From positions 1 through 6,585 of the forward strand of contig JAODNG010000482.1 of the NCBI GenBank assembly GCA_025465385.1: a stretch of 6,585 bases of DNA, given 5' to 3'. Source of the stretch: Pseudonocardiales bacterium (GTDB taxonomy: Bacteria; Actinomycetota; Actinomycetes; Mycobacteriales; Pseudonocardiaceae). Every line of letters starts with the position of its first letter. Position 1 is the stretch's first letter. The translations under genes and the position numbers were made by a program. Positions 1 through 5,611 of the stretch are shown here, one piece after another. The notes beneath the pieces are model-generated. The model was not told the DNA's origin and ran no database searches. It was given only the letters and a program-made list of their open reading frames with translations.

Positions 1-463
1 CCCCGGCCAGCACGCCCAGCAAGGCCGGTCCGGGCAACCACGCTGGACCGGGTACCGGCGAGTCCCGCAACTCAGGAGTAATGGGATCCTCGACCATCGT
101 CGGGGCGACCAGGATCCGGCCGGTCACCGACGCCAGTCCCGGATGCGCGTCGAGCAGGTCGGCAGCGCGGGTCAGCGCGCCAGGCTGCCACCGGGTGTCG
201 TCGTCGCAGAACGCCACGTATGGCGTATCAATGTCCCGCACCGCCAGGTTGCGGCCCAGCGCGCCGAGGTTCTGGTCGCTGCACAGCAGGGTCACCTGGC
301 CGAACCGCTCAGTGACAGCGTGGGCGGTGTGGTCGGTGGAGCCGTTGTCGACGACCACTACGGGGGCGCGGTCGGGAAGCGTCGTCATGTGAGCCAGGGT
401 CCTCAGCAGTTCCGCCTTGCGGTCCCGGGTGATGATCACAACAGTGACCCGGCCGGACGTCAT
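1..463 (-). CDS. Family 2 glycosyltransferase, N-terminal part (3' end beyond window)
   Basis: This is a probable inverting GT-A glycosyltransferase that moves a sugar from a nucleotide donor to a glycan or lipid acceptor in the cytoplasm; donor and acceptor are unknown. The reading frame is open from the ATG at 461-463 to base 1, giving 154 residues and no stop, so the C-terminal part is missing. Visible motifs are an N-terminal strand VTVVIITRDR (residues 6-15), the family 2 signature VVVVDNGSTD (35-44), QNLGALGRNLA (64-74) and the metal/nucleotide-binding acidic cluster AFCDDD (84-89). Its ATG overlaps the TGA of the upstream glycosyltransferase gene (ATGA, 460-463), with a possible GGAAG ribosome site about 10 bases before the start, so the two are probably co-translated. 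It is clearly paralogous to that neighbour. The family is certain; the substrate cannot be read from the sequence. Confidence 0.9.
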   Translation of the reverse strand, partial: MTSGRVTVVIITRDRKAELLRTLAHMTTLPDRAPVVVVDNGSTDHTAHAVTERFGQVTLLCSDQNLGALGRNLAVRDIDTPYVAFCDDDTRWQPGALTRAADLLDAHPGLASVTGRILVAPTMVEDPITPELRDSPVPGPAWLPGPALLGVLAG

Positions 464-1326
464 CGGGCACCCGCTTCCAACATGCGAACCTGCTCTTCCA
501 CGGCGGCGGGCAGTACCACCCGCCGCCGAAGCGCCGCCGGTAGCCGGGCCACGGCCTCGCGTAACGCGCTGCGGGCCGTCGTGTCACACACCGAGTCCCG
601 CGCGAGCGCGGTAGCGGCGGCTACGGCTACTCGCCGCGGCCGGCGCAGCACGGCGGTGAGCAAGGCGTTGCGCAGCTCCGCCACCCGGCGACGTTGCGGA
701 TCGGGCCGGTGCGCGGACGGGTGGTGGTGCGCCACGACGTCATCGAGGTAGGCGCGTTCCCACCCGGCTGCCGCCAGGTCGTAGCACAGCAACCGCTCCT
801 CCCCCACGAAGAACAACACTCTGCTGAACCCACCGACCTCGCAGAACGCCTGCCGGCGCAGCACCGCCGAGCAGGCCAGGAACCCGAGCACCGACGGGCC
901 AGGGGCGCCGGGGAAACGGGGTAGCGGGCTTATGGCCATCAGCTGGTTGATCGGGTCGGGACGGTCCGAGGGACCGACGAGGGTACGGGCGGCCACCAAG
1001 CCCAGGCGCGGATGGCTGTCCAGGACCGTAGTGGCCCGGTGCAGTGCGCCGGGAGCCCACCAGGAGTCGTCATCGCTGAAGGCGACGTAGGGAGTGCGGG
1101 CCGCCAGCACGCCGACATTGCGAGCCGGGGCCCCGTGATTGCGCTGTAGCGCCAGCAGCACTACCCCGGTGAACTGCTCGAGCACCGCTTGGACGGTGCC
1201 GTCGGTTGAGCCGTTGTCCACCACGACCACCGGCGGCGCCGGAGTGAGGCCATGCAGGTGTCGCAGGGTACGGATCAGCTCCGGGCACCTGTTTCGGGTG
1301 GCGATCACCACCGTAACTCCGCTCAT
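460..1326 (-). CDS. Family 2 glycosyltransferase (GT-A fold), 288 aa
   Basis: This is a complete probable glycosyltransferase of the rhamnosyl/galactofuranosyl-like GT2 type, cytoplasmic or peripherally membrane-bound. Residues 3-12 form the first strand (GVTVVIATRN), followed by VVVVDNGSTDG (33-43), NHGAPARNVG (63-72) and the acidic triad D85-D87 in AFSDDDSWW. A probable acceptor-side motif GEERLLCYDLAAAGW lies at 175-189 and HHHPS at 200-204. The C-terminal 80 residues are Arg/Ala-rich and helical-looking, without a clear transmembrane segment. I chose the ATG at 1326 because the protein then begins right at the first strand. The frame stays open upstream to 1593, with another ATG at 1362, but that stretch overlaps the divergent gene and lacks GT2 features. 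No convincing Shine-Dalgarno site is visible for either start. It heads a minus-strand pair with its paralog, with a 4-base overlap. Substrate unknown. Confidence 0.92.
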   Translation of the reverse strand: MSGVTVVIATRNRCPELIRTLRHLHGLTPAPPVVVVDNGSTDGTVQAVLEQFTGVVLLALQRNHGAPARNVGVLAARTPYVAFSDDDSWWAPGALHRATTVLDSHPRLGLVAARTLVGPSDRPDPINQLMAISPLPRFPGAPGPSVLGFLACSAVLRRQAFCEVGGFSRVLFFVGEERLLCYDLAAAGWERAYLDDVVAHHHPSAHRPDPQRRRVAELRNALLTAVLRRPRRVAVAAATALARDSVCDTTARSALREAVARLPAALRRRVVLPAAVEEQVRMLEAGAR

Positions 1327-1417
1327 CGCATGACCATGGCCGTCAGTACCCGCAGTCCACATGGTGAAAACCCGCGGGCTGAGTTTGAGACCGATGTGCT
1401 GGGGGGTAGCCACAGCC
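1327..1417. promoter_or_regulatory. Divergent intergenic region, likely promoters for both gene sets
   Basis: These 91 bases separate the starts of the minus-strand glycosyltransferase pair and the plus-strand SDR gene, so promoters for at least one set should lie here or overlap the first codons. I see no convincing -35/-10 pair on either strand; TTGAGA at 1385-1390 has no good -10 at the proper distance. CATG at 1360-1363 contains ATG codons on both strands (1361 plus, 1362 minus), alternative starts that would make the two genes almost abut or overlap. Assignment rests on gene orientation only. Confidence 0.45.
1401..1406 (+). promoter_or_regulatory. G-rich putative ribosome binding site supporting GTG start at 1418
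   Basis: A run of six G lies 11 bases before the GTG at 1418. The spacing is slightly long, but the alternative in-frame starts ATG 1361 and ATG 1394 have no purine-rich site ahead of them. This, together with the position of the Rossmann motif, favours 1418. Confidence 0.4.
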
Positions 1418-2389
1418 GTGAACACGAGATTCAGCAGGGCTGTGGTTACCGGCGGTGCTGGATTTCTCGGATCACATCTGTGCGAAGAGCTGCTGCGCCG
1501 CGGCATCGGCGTGATGTGTTTGGACAATTTTCTCACCGGCACCCCAGCCAACATCACCCACCTGCTCGGTGAGCCACGGTTTCGGCTGATCAAGTGTGAT
1601 GTGACGGACTTCGTGCATGTGCCGGGCCCGGTGGACCTAGTGCTGCACCTCGCCTCGGCGGCCTCCCCCGCCGACTACCTGCGGCTGCCCATCGAGACGC
1701 TCAAAGTGGGCAGCCTCGGGACCCTGCACGCGTTGGGTCTGGCCGGCGAGAAAGGTGCCCGGTTCGTGCTGGCCTCGACCAGCGAGGTCTACGGTGACCC
1801 GCTGCAGCACCCGCAGTCTGAGGGTTACTGGGGCAATGTCAACCCCGTCGGCCCGCGCAGCGTGTACGACGAGGCCAAGCGCTACGCCGAGGCACTCACC
1901 ACTGCCTACCGGATGTCCCGTGGCACGGACACCGCAATCGTGCGGATCTTCAACACCTACGGCCCTCGGATGCGCCCGGACGATGGGCGGGCCATTCCGA
2001 CCTTCATCCGCCAAGCGCTGGCCGGCGAGCCGCTGTCGATCACTGGTGACGGCAGCCAGACCCGATCGGTGTGCTACGTCGACGACACCATCCGGGGCAT
2101 CCTCGCGCTGGCCGAATCTCGTGCAGCGGGCCCAGTGAACATCGGTGGTCCACTGGAGCTGCCGGTTATCGATCTGGCCAAGACAATAATGGAGCTCACC
2201 GGGTTGCCCGGGTCCATCCGGCACATCGAGCGCCCAGTAGACGATCCGCGGATGCGTCGCCCTGACACCGCGTTGGCCCAGGAGCTTCTCGGCTGGGCAC
2301 CAAGAGTCGAGCTCCGCGTCGGCATGGCTCGCACCATCGCCTGGTTCCGCTCCCAGCTAGCCGGCGCCGCGCGGGCAACCGAGGTGTAA
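1418..2389 (+). CDS. Extended SDR nucleotide-sugar enzyme, UDP-glucuronate decarboxylase-like
   Basis: This is a probable NAD-dependent enzyme of the UDP-glucuronate decarboxylase (UXS) branch, which converts UDP-glucuronate to UDP-xylose through a 4-keto intermediate in the cytosol. With the GTG start it is 323 residues, about the usual length. The Rossmann motif is TGGAGFLG (G12, G15, G18), followed by the acidic end of strand 2 (LDNFLTG, 35-41). STSEVYGD (120-127) supplies catalytic-type Glu123. HPQSEGYWGNVNP (131-143) and GPRSVYDEAKR (145-155) give Tyr150 and Lys154; the Glu-to-Tyr spacing of 27 equals that of human UXS1 as I recall it. RIFNTYGPRM (176-185), GSQTR (212-216) and DDPRMRRPD (275-283) are also UXS-like. 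The common YDEGKR is YDEAKR here, so another UDP- or NDP-sugar substrate is possible. In-frame ATGs at 1361 and 1394 would add 19 or 8 residues. It is the first gene of the plus-strand set, 85 bases before the carbamoyltransferase. Confidence 0.85.
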   Translation: MNTRFSRAVVTGGAGFLGSHLCEELLRRGIGVMCLDNFLTGTPANITHLLGEPRFRLIKCDVTDFVHVPGPVDLVLHLASAASPADYLRLPIETLKVGSLGTLHALGLAGEKGARFVLASTSEVYGDPLQHPQSEGYWGNVNPVGPRSVYDEAKRYAEALTTAYRMSRGTDTAIVRIFNTYGPRMRPDDGRAIPTFIRQALAGEPLSITGDGSQTRSVCYVDDTIRGILALAESRAAGPVNIGGPLELPVIDLAKTIMELTGLPGSIRHIERPVDDPRMRRPDTALAQELLGWAPRVELRVGMARTIAWFRSQLAGAARATEV

Positions 2390-2474
2390 GCGGTTTCGGC
2401 AGTCGCTTCGCTGGGTAATTCGCAGAGGGGACAGATGTGGCCGCGCGTCACCGGGAACCTTTGGGGGTGTTGGC
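2390..2474 (+). promoter_or_regulatory. 85-base gap between SDR and carbamoyltransferase genes
   Basis: This is the only non-overlapping spacer among the plus-strand genes. I see no strong terminator hairpin and no clear promoter hexamers. It holds a good Shine-Dalgarno-like GAGGGGA (2425-2431) placed before an out-of-frame ATG at 2435, and a G run (2463-2467) before the GTG of the carbamoyltransferase. It may carry an internal promoter or leader-peptide control, but this is unproven. Confidence 0.35.
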
Positions 2475-2533
2475 GTGCGCATCCTCGGCATCAACGCGAT
2501 CTTTCACGATCCCGCTGCGGCGTTGATCATTGA
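2435..2533 (+). CDS. Possible 32-aa leader ORF overlapping the carbamoyltransferase start
   Basis: An ATG sits 3 bases after GAGGGGA, the best Shine-Dalgarno match in the region. The ORF it opens (beginning MWPRVTGNLWGCWRAH) runs to a TGA at 2531-2533, in a different frame from the carbamoyltransferase, and overlaps its first 59 bases. The peptide has three Trp and several Arg/His and resembles no family I know. It could be a translational leader that modulates the downstream start, or chance. The spacing between the purine run and the ATG is rather short. Only conservation would settle it. Confidence 0.2.
   Translation: MWPRVTGNLWGCWRAHPRHQRDLSRSRCGVDH
2463..2467 (+). promoter_or_regulatory. 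Putative ribosome binding site for GTG start at 2475
   Basis: A run of five G lies 7 bases before the GTG at 2475. No other in-frame ATG or GTG is seen in the 40 bases upstream, and translation from 2475 gives the expected N-terminus of the carbamoyltransferase family (MRILGINAIFHD). Confidence 0.5.
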
Positions 2534-4127
2534 CGGCGAGATCGTAGCCGCCGCTGAGGAGGAACGGTTCAGCCGCCGAAAACATGGCAAGCGCCCGGTG
2601 CCGTTCTCCGCATGGGAGCTGCCTGAGCTTTCGGCCCGCTGGTGCTTGGCAACCGCGGGCATCAACCCGGAAGACCTCGATGCCGTCGCCTACTCCTATG
2701 ACCCGACGTTGGTACAGCCGGGTCTCGACGGGCTGGACCAGCGGTGGGAGGACCTGCGGACCACTTACGCCCGCCGTGCACCGCACTTCCTGGCTACCGC
2801 GCTGCCCGGGCTGGATCCGGCAGCGGTGCACTTCGTTCAGCACCACGTCGCGCATGCCGCGTCAGCCGGCCTTGCTGCACCGTTTCGCGACTCCGCGGTG
2901 CTGGTCGCCGACGGCCGCGGCGAGACCATCTCCTACCTGGGCGGCCGCTATCGCGACGGCGAGCTCGAGGTACTGGCCAGCCAGCAGCTTCCGCATTCGC
3001 TGGGTTTGATGTACGAGGAAGCGACCGAACACCTGGGTTTTTTGCGGTCGTCGGATGAGTACAAGGTAATGGCACTGGCCTCCTACGGCCGGCCGTCGGT
3101 CACCGAACCACGGCTGCTGCCGGCGTTGCGGGAACTCGTCCAGGTCACCGGTGACGGCGGTTTCACCATCGCGCCTATCGACTGGTCCGGGCTGGCGAAG
3201 CGGCGGGCGTCGGATGAGGAGTTGCAGCCCGAGCACGTGGACCTCGCCGCCGCCGTGCAAGCCCGGCTGGAGGAGGTGCTCCTGGAGCTGGCCTGGTGGC
3301 TGCACCGGCGCAGCGGCGCGCGCCGGCTCACGATGGCCGGCGGGGTGGCGCTGAACTGTGTGGCCAACACCCGGCTGGCGGCCGAGGGGCCTTTCGATGA
3401 GCTGTGGGTGCAGCCCGCGTCGGGGGACGCGGGAACCGCGCTGGGCGGCGCGTTGCATCTCGCCCACGTCCTCGGCGAACCGGCAGCCCCGATGCCGGGT
3501 GCTGACCTGGGCCGCGGCTTCACCGACGAGGAGCTAGCCGACTGGCTGGACTCCGCCCAGATCCGCTACGAGCGTCCGCCCGATGTGGCCGCCGCGGCCG
3601 CCGACGCGTTGGCCGCCGACGCGATCGTGGCCTGGTTTCAGGGCCGCAGCGAGTTCGGCCCACGCGCGCTGGGCCACCGTTCATTGCTCGCCCACCCGGG
3701 GCATGCTCGCAATCTCGACCGGCTCAACGCGGTCAAGGGGCGTGAGCAGTTCCGGCCGATCGCACCGATGGTGCTCGTCGACCGGGCCGGTGAGCTGTTC
3801 AGTAGGGGCCCGGTACCCAGCCCGTACATGCTGTTCGTGCACGACGTCGCACCGCAGTGGCGCGAGCGCATCCCGGCGGTGGTGCACGTCGATGGCACCG
3901 CGCGGGTCCAGACCGTCGACCGCGATACCGAACCTCTGCTGGCCCGGCTGCTGGACCGCTTCGCGGAGCTGACCGGACTGCCCACGGTGGTGAACACCAG
4001 CCTGAACACGGCCGGTCGACCCATGGTGGACGACCCGCGCGACGCGCTCGAATGCTTCGGCTCGGCCCCGATCGACGTGCTCGTGCTGGGACCCTTCCTG
4101 CTGCGCCGTTCGGAGCTCATCCGATGA
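2475..4127 (+). CDS. NodU/CmcH-family O-carbamoyltransferase, 550 aa
   Basis: Members transfer the carbamoyl group of carbamoyl phosphate to a hydroxyl, usually on a sugar, through a carbamoyl-adenylate made from ATP (shown for TobZ). The length matches the two-domain family. The N-terminal Kae1/ASKHA-like part starts with GINAIFHDPAAALI (5-18) and AAEEERFSRRKH (26-37). HHVAH (123-127), D146 in VADGRGE and D318 in SGDAGT match the iron-binding His-x3-His plus two Asp pattern described for TobZ. EYKVMALASYG (195-205) and MAGGVALNCVANT (287-299) are further signatures. The C-terminal domain carries FQGRSEFGPRALGHRSLL (388-405) and PTVVNTSLNTAGRPMV (503-518). All key residues appear intact, so the enzyme should be active. 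The stop overlaps the ATG of the next gene (ATGA, 4124-4127). Its place between an NDP-sugar enzyme and heptose genes suggests that it carbamoylates a sugar of the same glycan; the acceptor is inferred, not shown. Confidence 0.93.
   Translation: MRILGINAIFHDPAAALIIDGEIVAAAEEERFSRRKHGKRPVPFSAWELPELSARWCLATAGINPEDLDAVAYSYDPTLVQPGLDGLDQRWEDLRTTYARRAPHFLATALPGLDPAAVHFVQHHVAHAASAGLAAPFRDSAVLVADGRGETISYLGGRYRDGELEVLASQQLPHSLGLMYEEATEHLGFLRSSDEYKVMALASYGRPSVTEPRLLPALRELVQVTGDGGFTIAPIDWSGLAKRRASDEELQPEHVDLAAAVQARLEEVLLELAWWLHRRSGARRLTMAGGVALNCVANTRLAAEGPFDELWVQPASGDAGTALGGALHLAHVLGEPAAPMPGADLGRGFTDEELADWLDSAQIRYERPPDVAAAAADALAADAIVAWFQGRSEFGPRALGHRSLLAHPGHARNLDRLNAVKGREQFRPIAPMVLVDRAGELFSRGPVPSPYMLFVHDVAPQWRERIPAVVHVDGTARVQTVDRDTEPLLARLLDRFAELTGLPTVVNTSLNTAGRPMVDDPRDALECFGSAPIDVLVLGPFLLRRSELIR
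4112..4115 (+). promoter_or_regulatory. Ribosome binding site GGAG for ATG at 4124
   Basis: GGAG lies 8 bases before the ATG at 4124, inside the end of the carbamoyltransferase gene. Together with the ATGA overlap it fixes this start. The frame is open further upstream (to a GTG-type start near 3857), but that would run antiphase through conserved carbamoyltransferase sequence. Confidence 0.6.
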
Positions 4128-5611
4128 ACGTCACCGTGGTGATCCCCACGATCGGGCGGCCCAGCCTTGGGCTGCTGCTGACGCAGCTCGTGAGTGGGAA
4201 ACAGTGTTATAACACTGTTTCCCACTCACGAGTCGTCGTGGTCGACGATCGCCTCTCCGGGGAGCCGCTGGGCGTGCCCGGGGGTGTGCGAGTGCTGCGC
4301 TCGGGGGGGCGGGGGCCAGCCGCGGCCCGCAACGTCGGATGGCACGCGGTGGATACCGAGTGGGTCGCGTTCCTCGATGACGACGTCGTGCCCGGACGGC
4401 AGTGGGCCGCGCAGCTGACGCGGGACCTACGCGAGCTCGAGCCGGACGTCGGCGCCAGCCAGGGACGTATCGAGGTGCCGCTACCCCCCGACCGGCGGCC
4501 TACCGACTTCGAACGCGGCACCGCCGGTCTGGCCAGCGCGCGCTGGATCACGGCGGATATGGCCTACCGCCGCGCGGCGCTGCAGCGTGTCGGAGGTTTC
4601 GACGAACGCTTTCCCCGGGCTTACCGGGAAGACGCCGACCTGGCGCTGCGGGTGATCGCCACCGGCTACCGCATCGTCGGGGGGCGGCGGCGCACCGTGC
4701 ATCCGGTACGCCCGTCGGGACCGCTGGCGAGCGTGCGCGCCCAGCGTGGAAACACCGACGACGCCCTGATGCGGCGCCGGCATGGGACCGGTTGGCGCCA
4801 GCGCATCGGGGACGGCCCAGGCCGGCTGCGACGCCACTGGCTGACCACTGCAGCCGCGGCGATCGCGCTCGGCGCGGCGGCCCGGCACCAGCGAAAGGTC
4901 GCCGGTGCGGCAGGTCTCGTCTGGGCGGCGCTGACCGGGGCGTTCGCGCTGCACCGGATCCTGCCGGGGCCGCGCACCGCTCCGGAGATCGGCCGGATGC
5001 TGGTAACCAGCATCGCGATCCCACCAGTGGCCTGCTGGCACCGGATGGTCGGGGAACTGCGCTGGCGGCGGGTGTCGCCTGCGACCGCCGTGCCCGCAGC
5101 GGTGCTGTTCGACCGCGACGACACGCTCGTTCACGACGTGCCCTACAACACCGATCCCGCCGCGGTGACGCCCATGCCCGGTGCGCGCGAAGCCCTGGAT
5201 CGGCTCCGCGACGTCGGCATTCCGGTCGGGGTGGTGACCAACCAGTCCGGCGTGGCCCGAGGGTTGATCAGCGCTGAACAGCTTGAACTTGTCAACGCCC
5301 GGGTATCGGAGCTGTTGGGTCCGTTTGATGCCTGGAGCGTGTGCCTGCACGGCGAGGACGATGGTTGCGGCTGCCGCAAGCCGGCGCCCGGCCTGGTCAA
5401 AAACGCCGCCGCGCAGCTGGGCGTGCCGGTGGACCGCTGCGTGGTCATCGGGGACATCGGAGCAGACGTCACCGCCGCTGCCGCGGCCGGTGCCCGCGGC
5501 ATTCTGGTACCCACTGCCCGCACCCTGCGTCAGGAGATCCAGTCGGCCGCTGAGGTGGCAACGGACATCGCCGCGGCGGTCGAGCTGGCCTTATCGGGGC
5601 GGGCCCGATGA
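4124..5611 (+). CDS. GT2 glycosyltransferase fused to GmhB-like HAD phosphatase, 495 aa
   Basis: This is a two-enzyme fusion. Residues 1 to about 225 form a family 2 GT-A domain: VTVVIPTIGRPSL (3-15), VVVVDD (37-42), GPAAARNVGW (64-73), the acidic triad D85-D87 in FLDDDVVP, and E169/D170 in YREDADLALR. Residues about 236-306 hold hydrophobic stretches (roughly 239-255, 260-278, 291-305) that may be membrane helices. Residues about 324-495 are a HAD-IIIA phosphatase: DRDDT (D330, D332), VVTNQSG (370-376), K419 and GDIGAD (D444, D448). A C407-x-H409 / C415-x-C417 set resembles the zinc loop of GmhB, which removes the 7-phosphate of D-glycero-D-manno-heptose 1,7-bisphosphate. The H-to-C gap is only 5 residues, shorter than in E. 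coli GmhB. Residues 22-36 are encoded by a perfect palindrome and look inserted. One TTA codon is at 5591. Both ends overlap neighbours by ATGA. Heptose specificity is inferred. Confidence 0.9.
   Translation: MNVTVVIPTIGRPSLGLLLTQLVSGKQCYNTVSHSRVVVVDDRLSGEPLGVPGGVRVLRSGGRGPAAARNVGWHAVDTEWVAFLDDDVVPGRQWAAQLTRDLRELEPDVGASQGRIEVPLPPDRRPTDFERGTAGLASARWITADMAYRRAALQRVGGFDERFPRAYREDADLALRVIATGYRIVGGRRRTVHPVRPSGPLASVRAQRGNTDDALMRRRHGTGWRQRIGDGPGRLRRHWLTTAAAAIALGAAARHQRKVAGAAGLVWAALTGAFALHRILPGPRTAPEIGRMLVTSIAIPPVACWHRMVGELRWRRVSPATAVPAAVLFDRDDTLVHDVPYNTDPAAVTPMPGAREALDRLRDVGIPVGVVTNQSGVARGLISAEQLELVNARVSELLGPFDAWSVCLHGEDDGCGCRKPAPGLVKNAAAQLGVPVDRCVVIGDIGADVTAAAAAGARGILVPTARTLRQEIQSAAEVATDIAAAVELALSGRAR
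4187..4232. repeat. Perfect 46-bp palindrome inside the GT2-HAD gene (possible in-frame palindromic element)
   Basis: The arm read from 4190 is GTGAGTGGGAAACAGTGTTA; with the outer CTC it makes a 23-base half-site, and its exact reverse complement follows at once at 4210-4232. There is no spacer, no mismatch, and a TTATAA centre (4207-4212). GC is 22 of 46 against roughly 70% around it. It starts exactly at codon 22, contains no stop, and encodes residues 22-36 of the fusion protein with codons rare in such DNA (AGT, AAA, TGT, TAT, ACT, GTT, TCA, CGA). As RNA it can fold into a stem of about 21 pairs with a small loop. There is no T tract after it, so it is not a typical intrinsic terminator. 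Possible short direct repeats flank it (AG at 4185 and 4231; TCG at 4188 and 4233), too short to prove insertion. Confidence 0.95.

Noticed and set aside
1327..1593. N-terminal extension of the minus-strand GT2 gene to 1593
   Set aside because: The extension runs antisense through the Rossmann motif of the SDR gene and has no glycosyltransferase features; the fold starts at 1326.
2862..3467. Long open frames on the minus strand opposite the carbamoyltransferase (also 3638-4225)
   Set aside because: These are antisense shadows caused by high GC at third positions. They encode low-complexity Arg/Pro/Ser/Gln-rich sequence without recognisable domains.
3857..4123. In-frame extension of the GT2-HAD gene upstream of ATG 4124
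   Set aside because: It would overlap 267 bases of conserved carbamoyltransferase sequence in another frame and encodes Arg/Gly/Pro-rich sequence without family features. The ATG at 4124 has GGAG at a good distance and starts at the GT2 first strand.
4187..4232. Palindrome as an intrinsic terminator
   Set aside because: There is no T tract after the stem, and it is inside an intact coding frame that continues for 460 more codons with conserved motifs.
4187..4232. Palindrome as evidence that the gene is broken
   Set aside because: The frame passes through without a stop, and all GT2 and HAD motifs follow in the same frame.
4481..5350. 289-codon minus-strand frame opposite the GT2-HAD gene
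   Set aside because: Same GC-driven shadow effect; no domain, no plausible ribosome site, and the plus strand here holds well-defined motifs.
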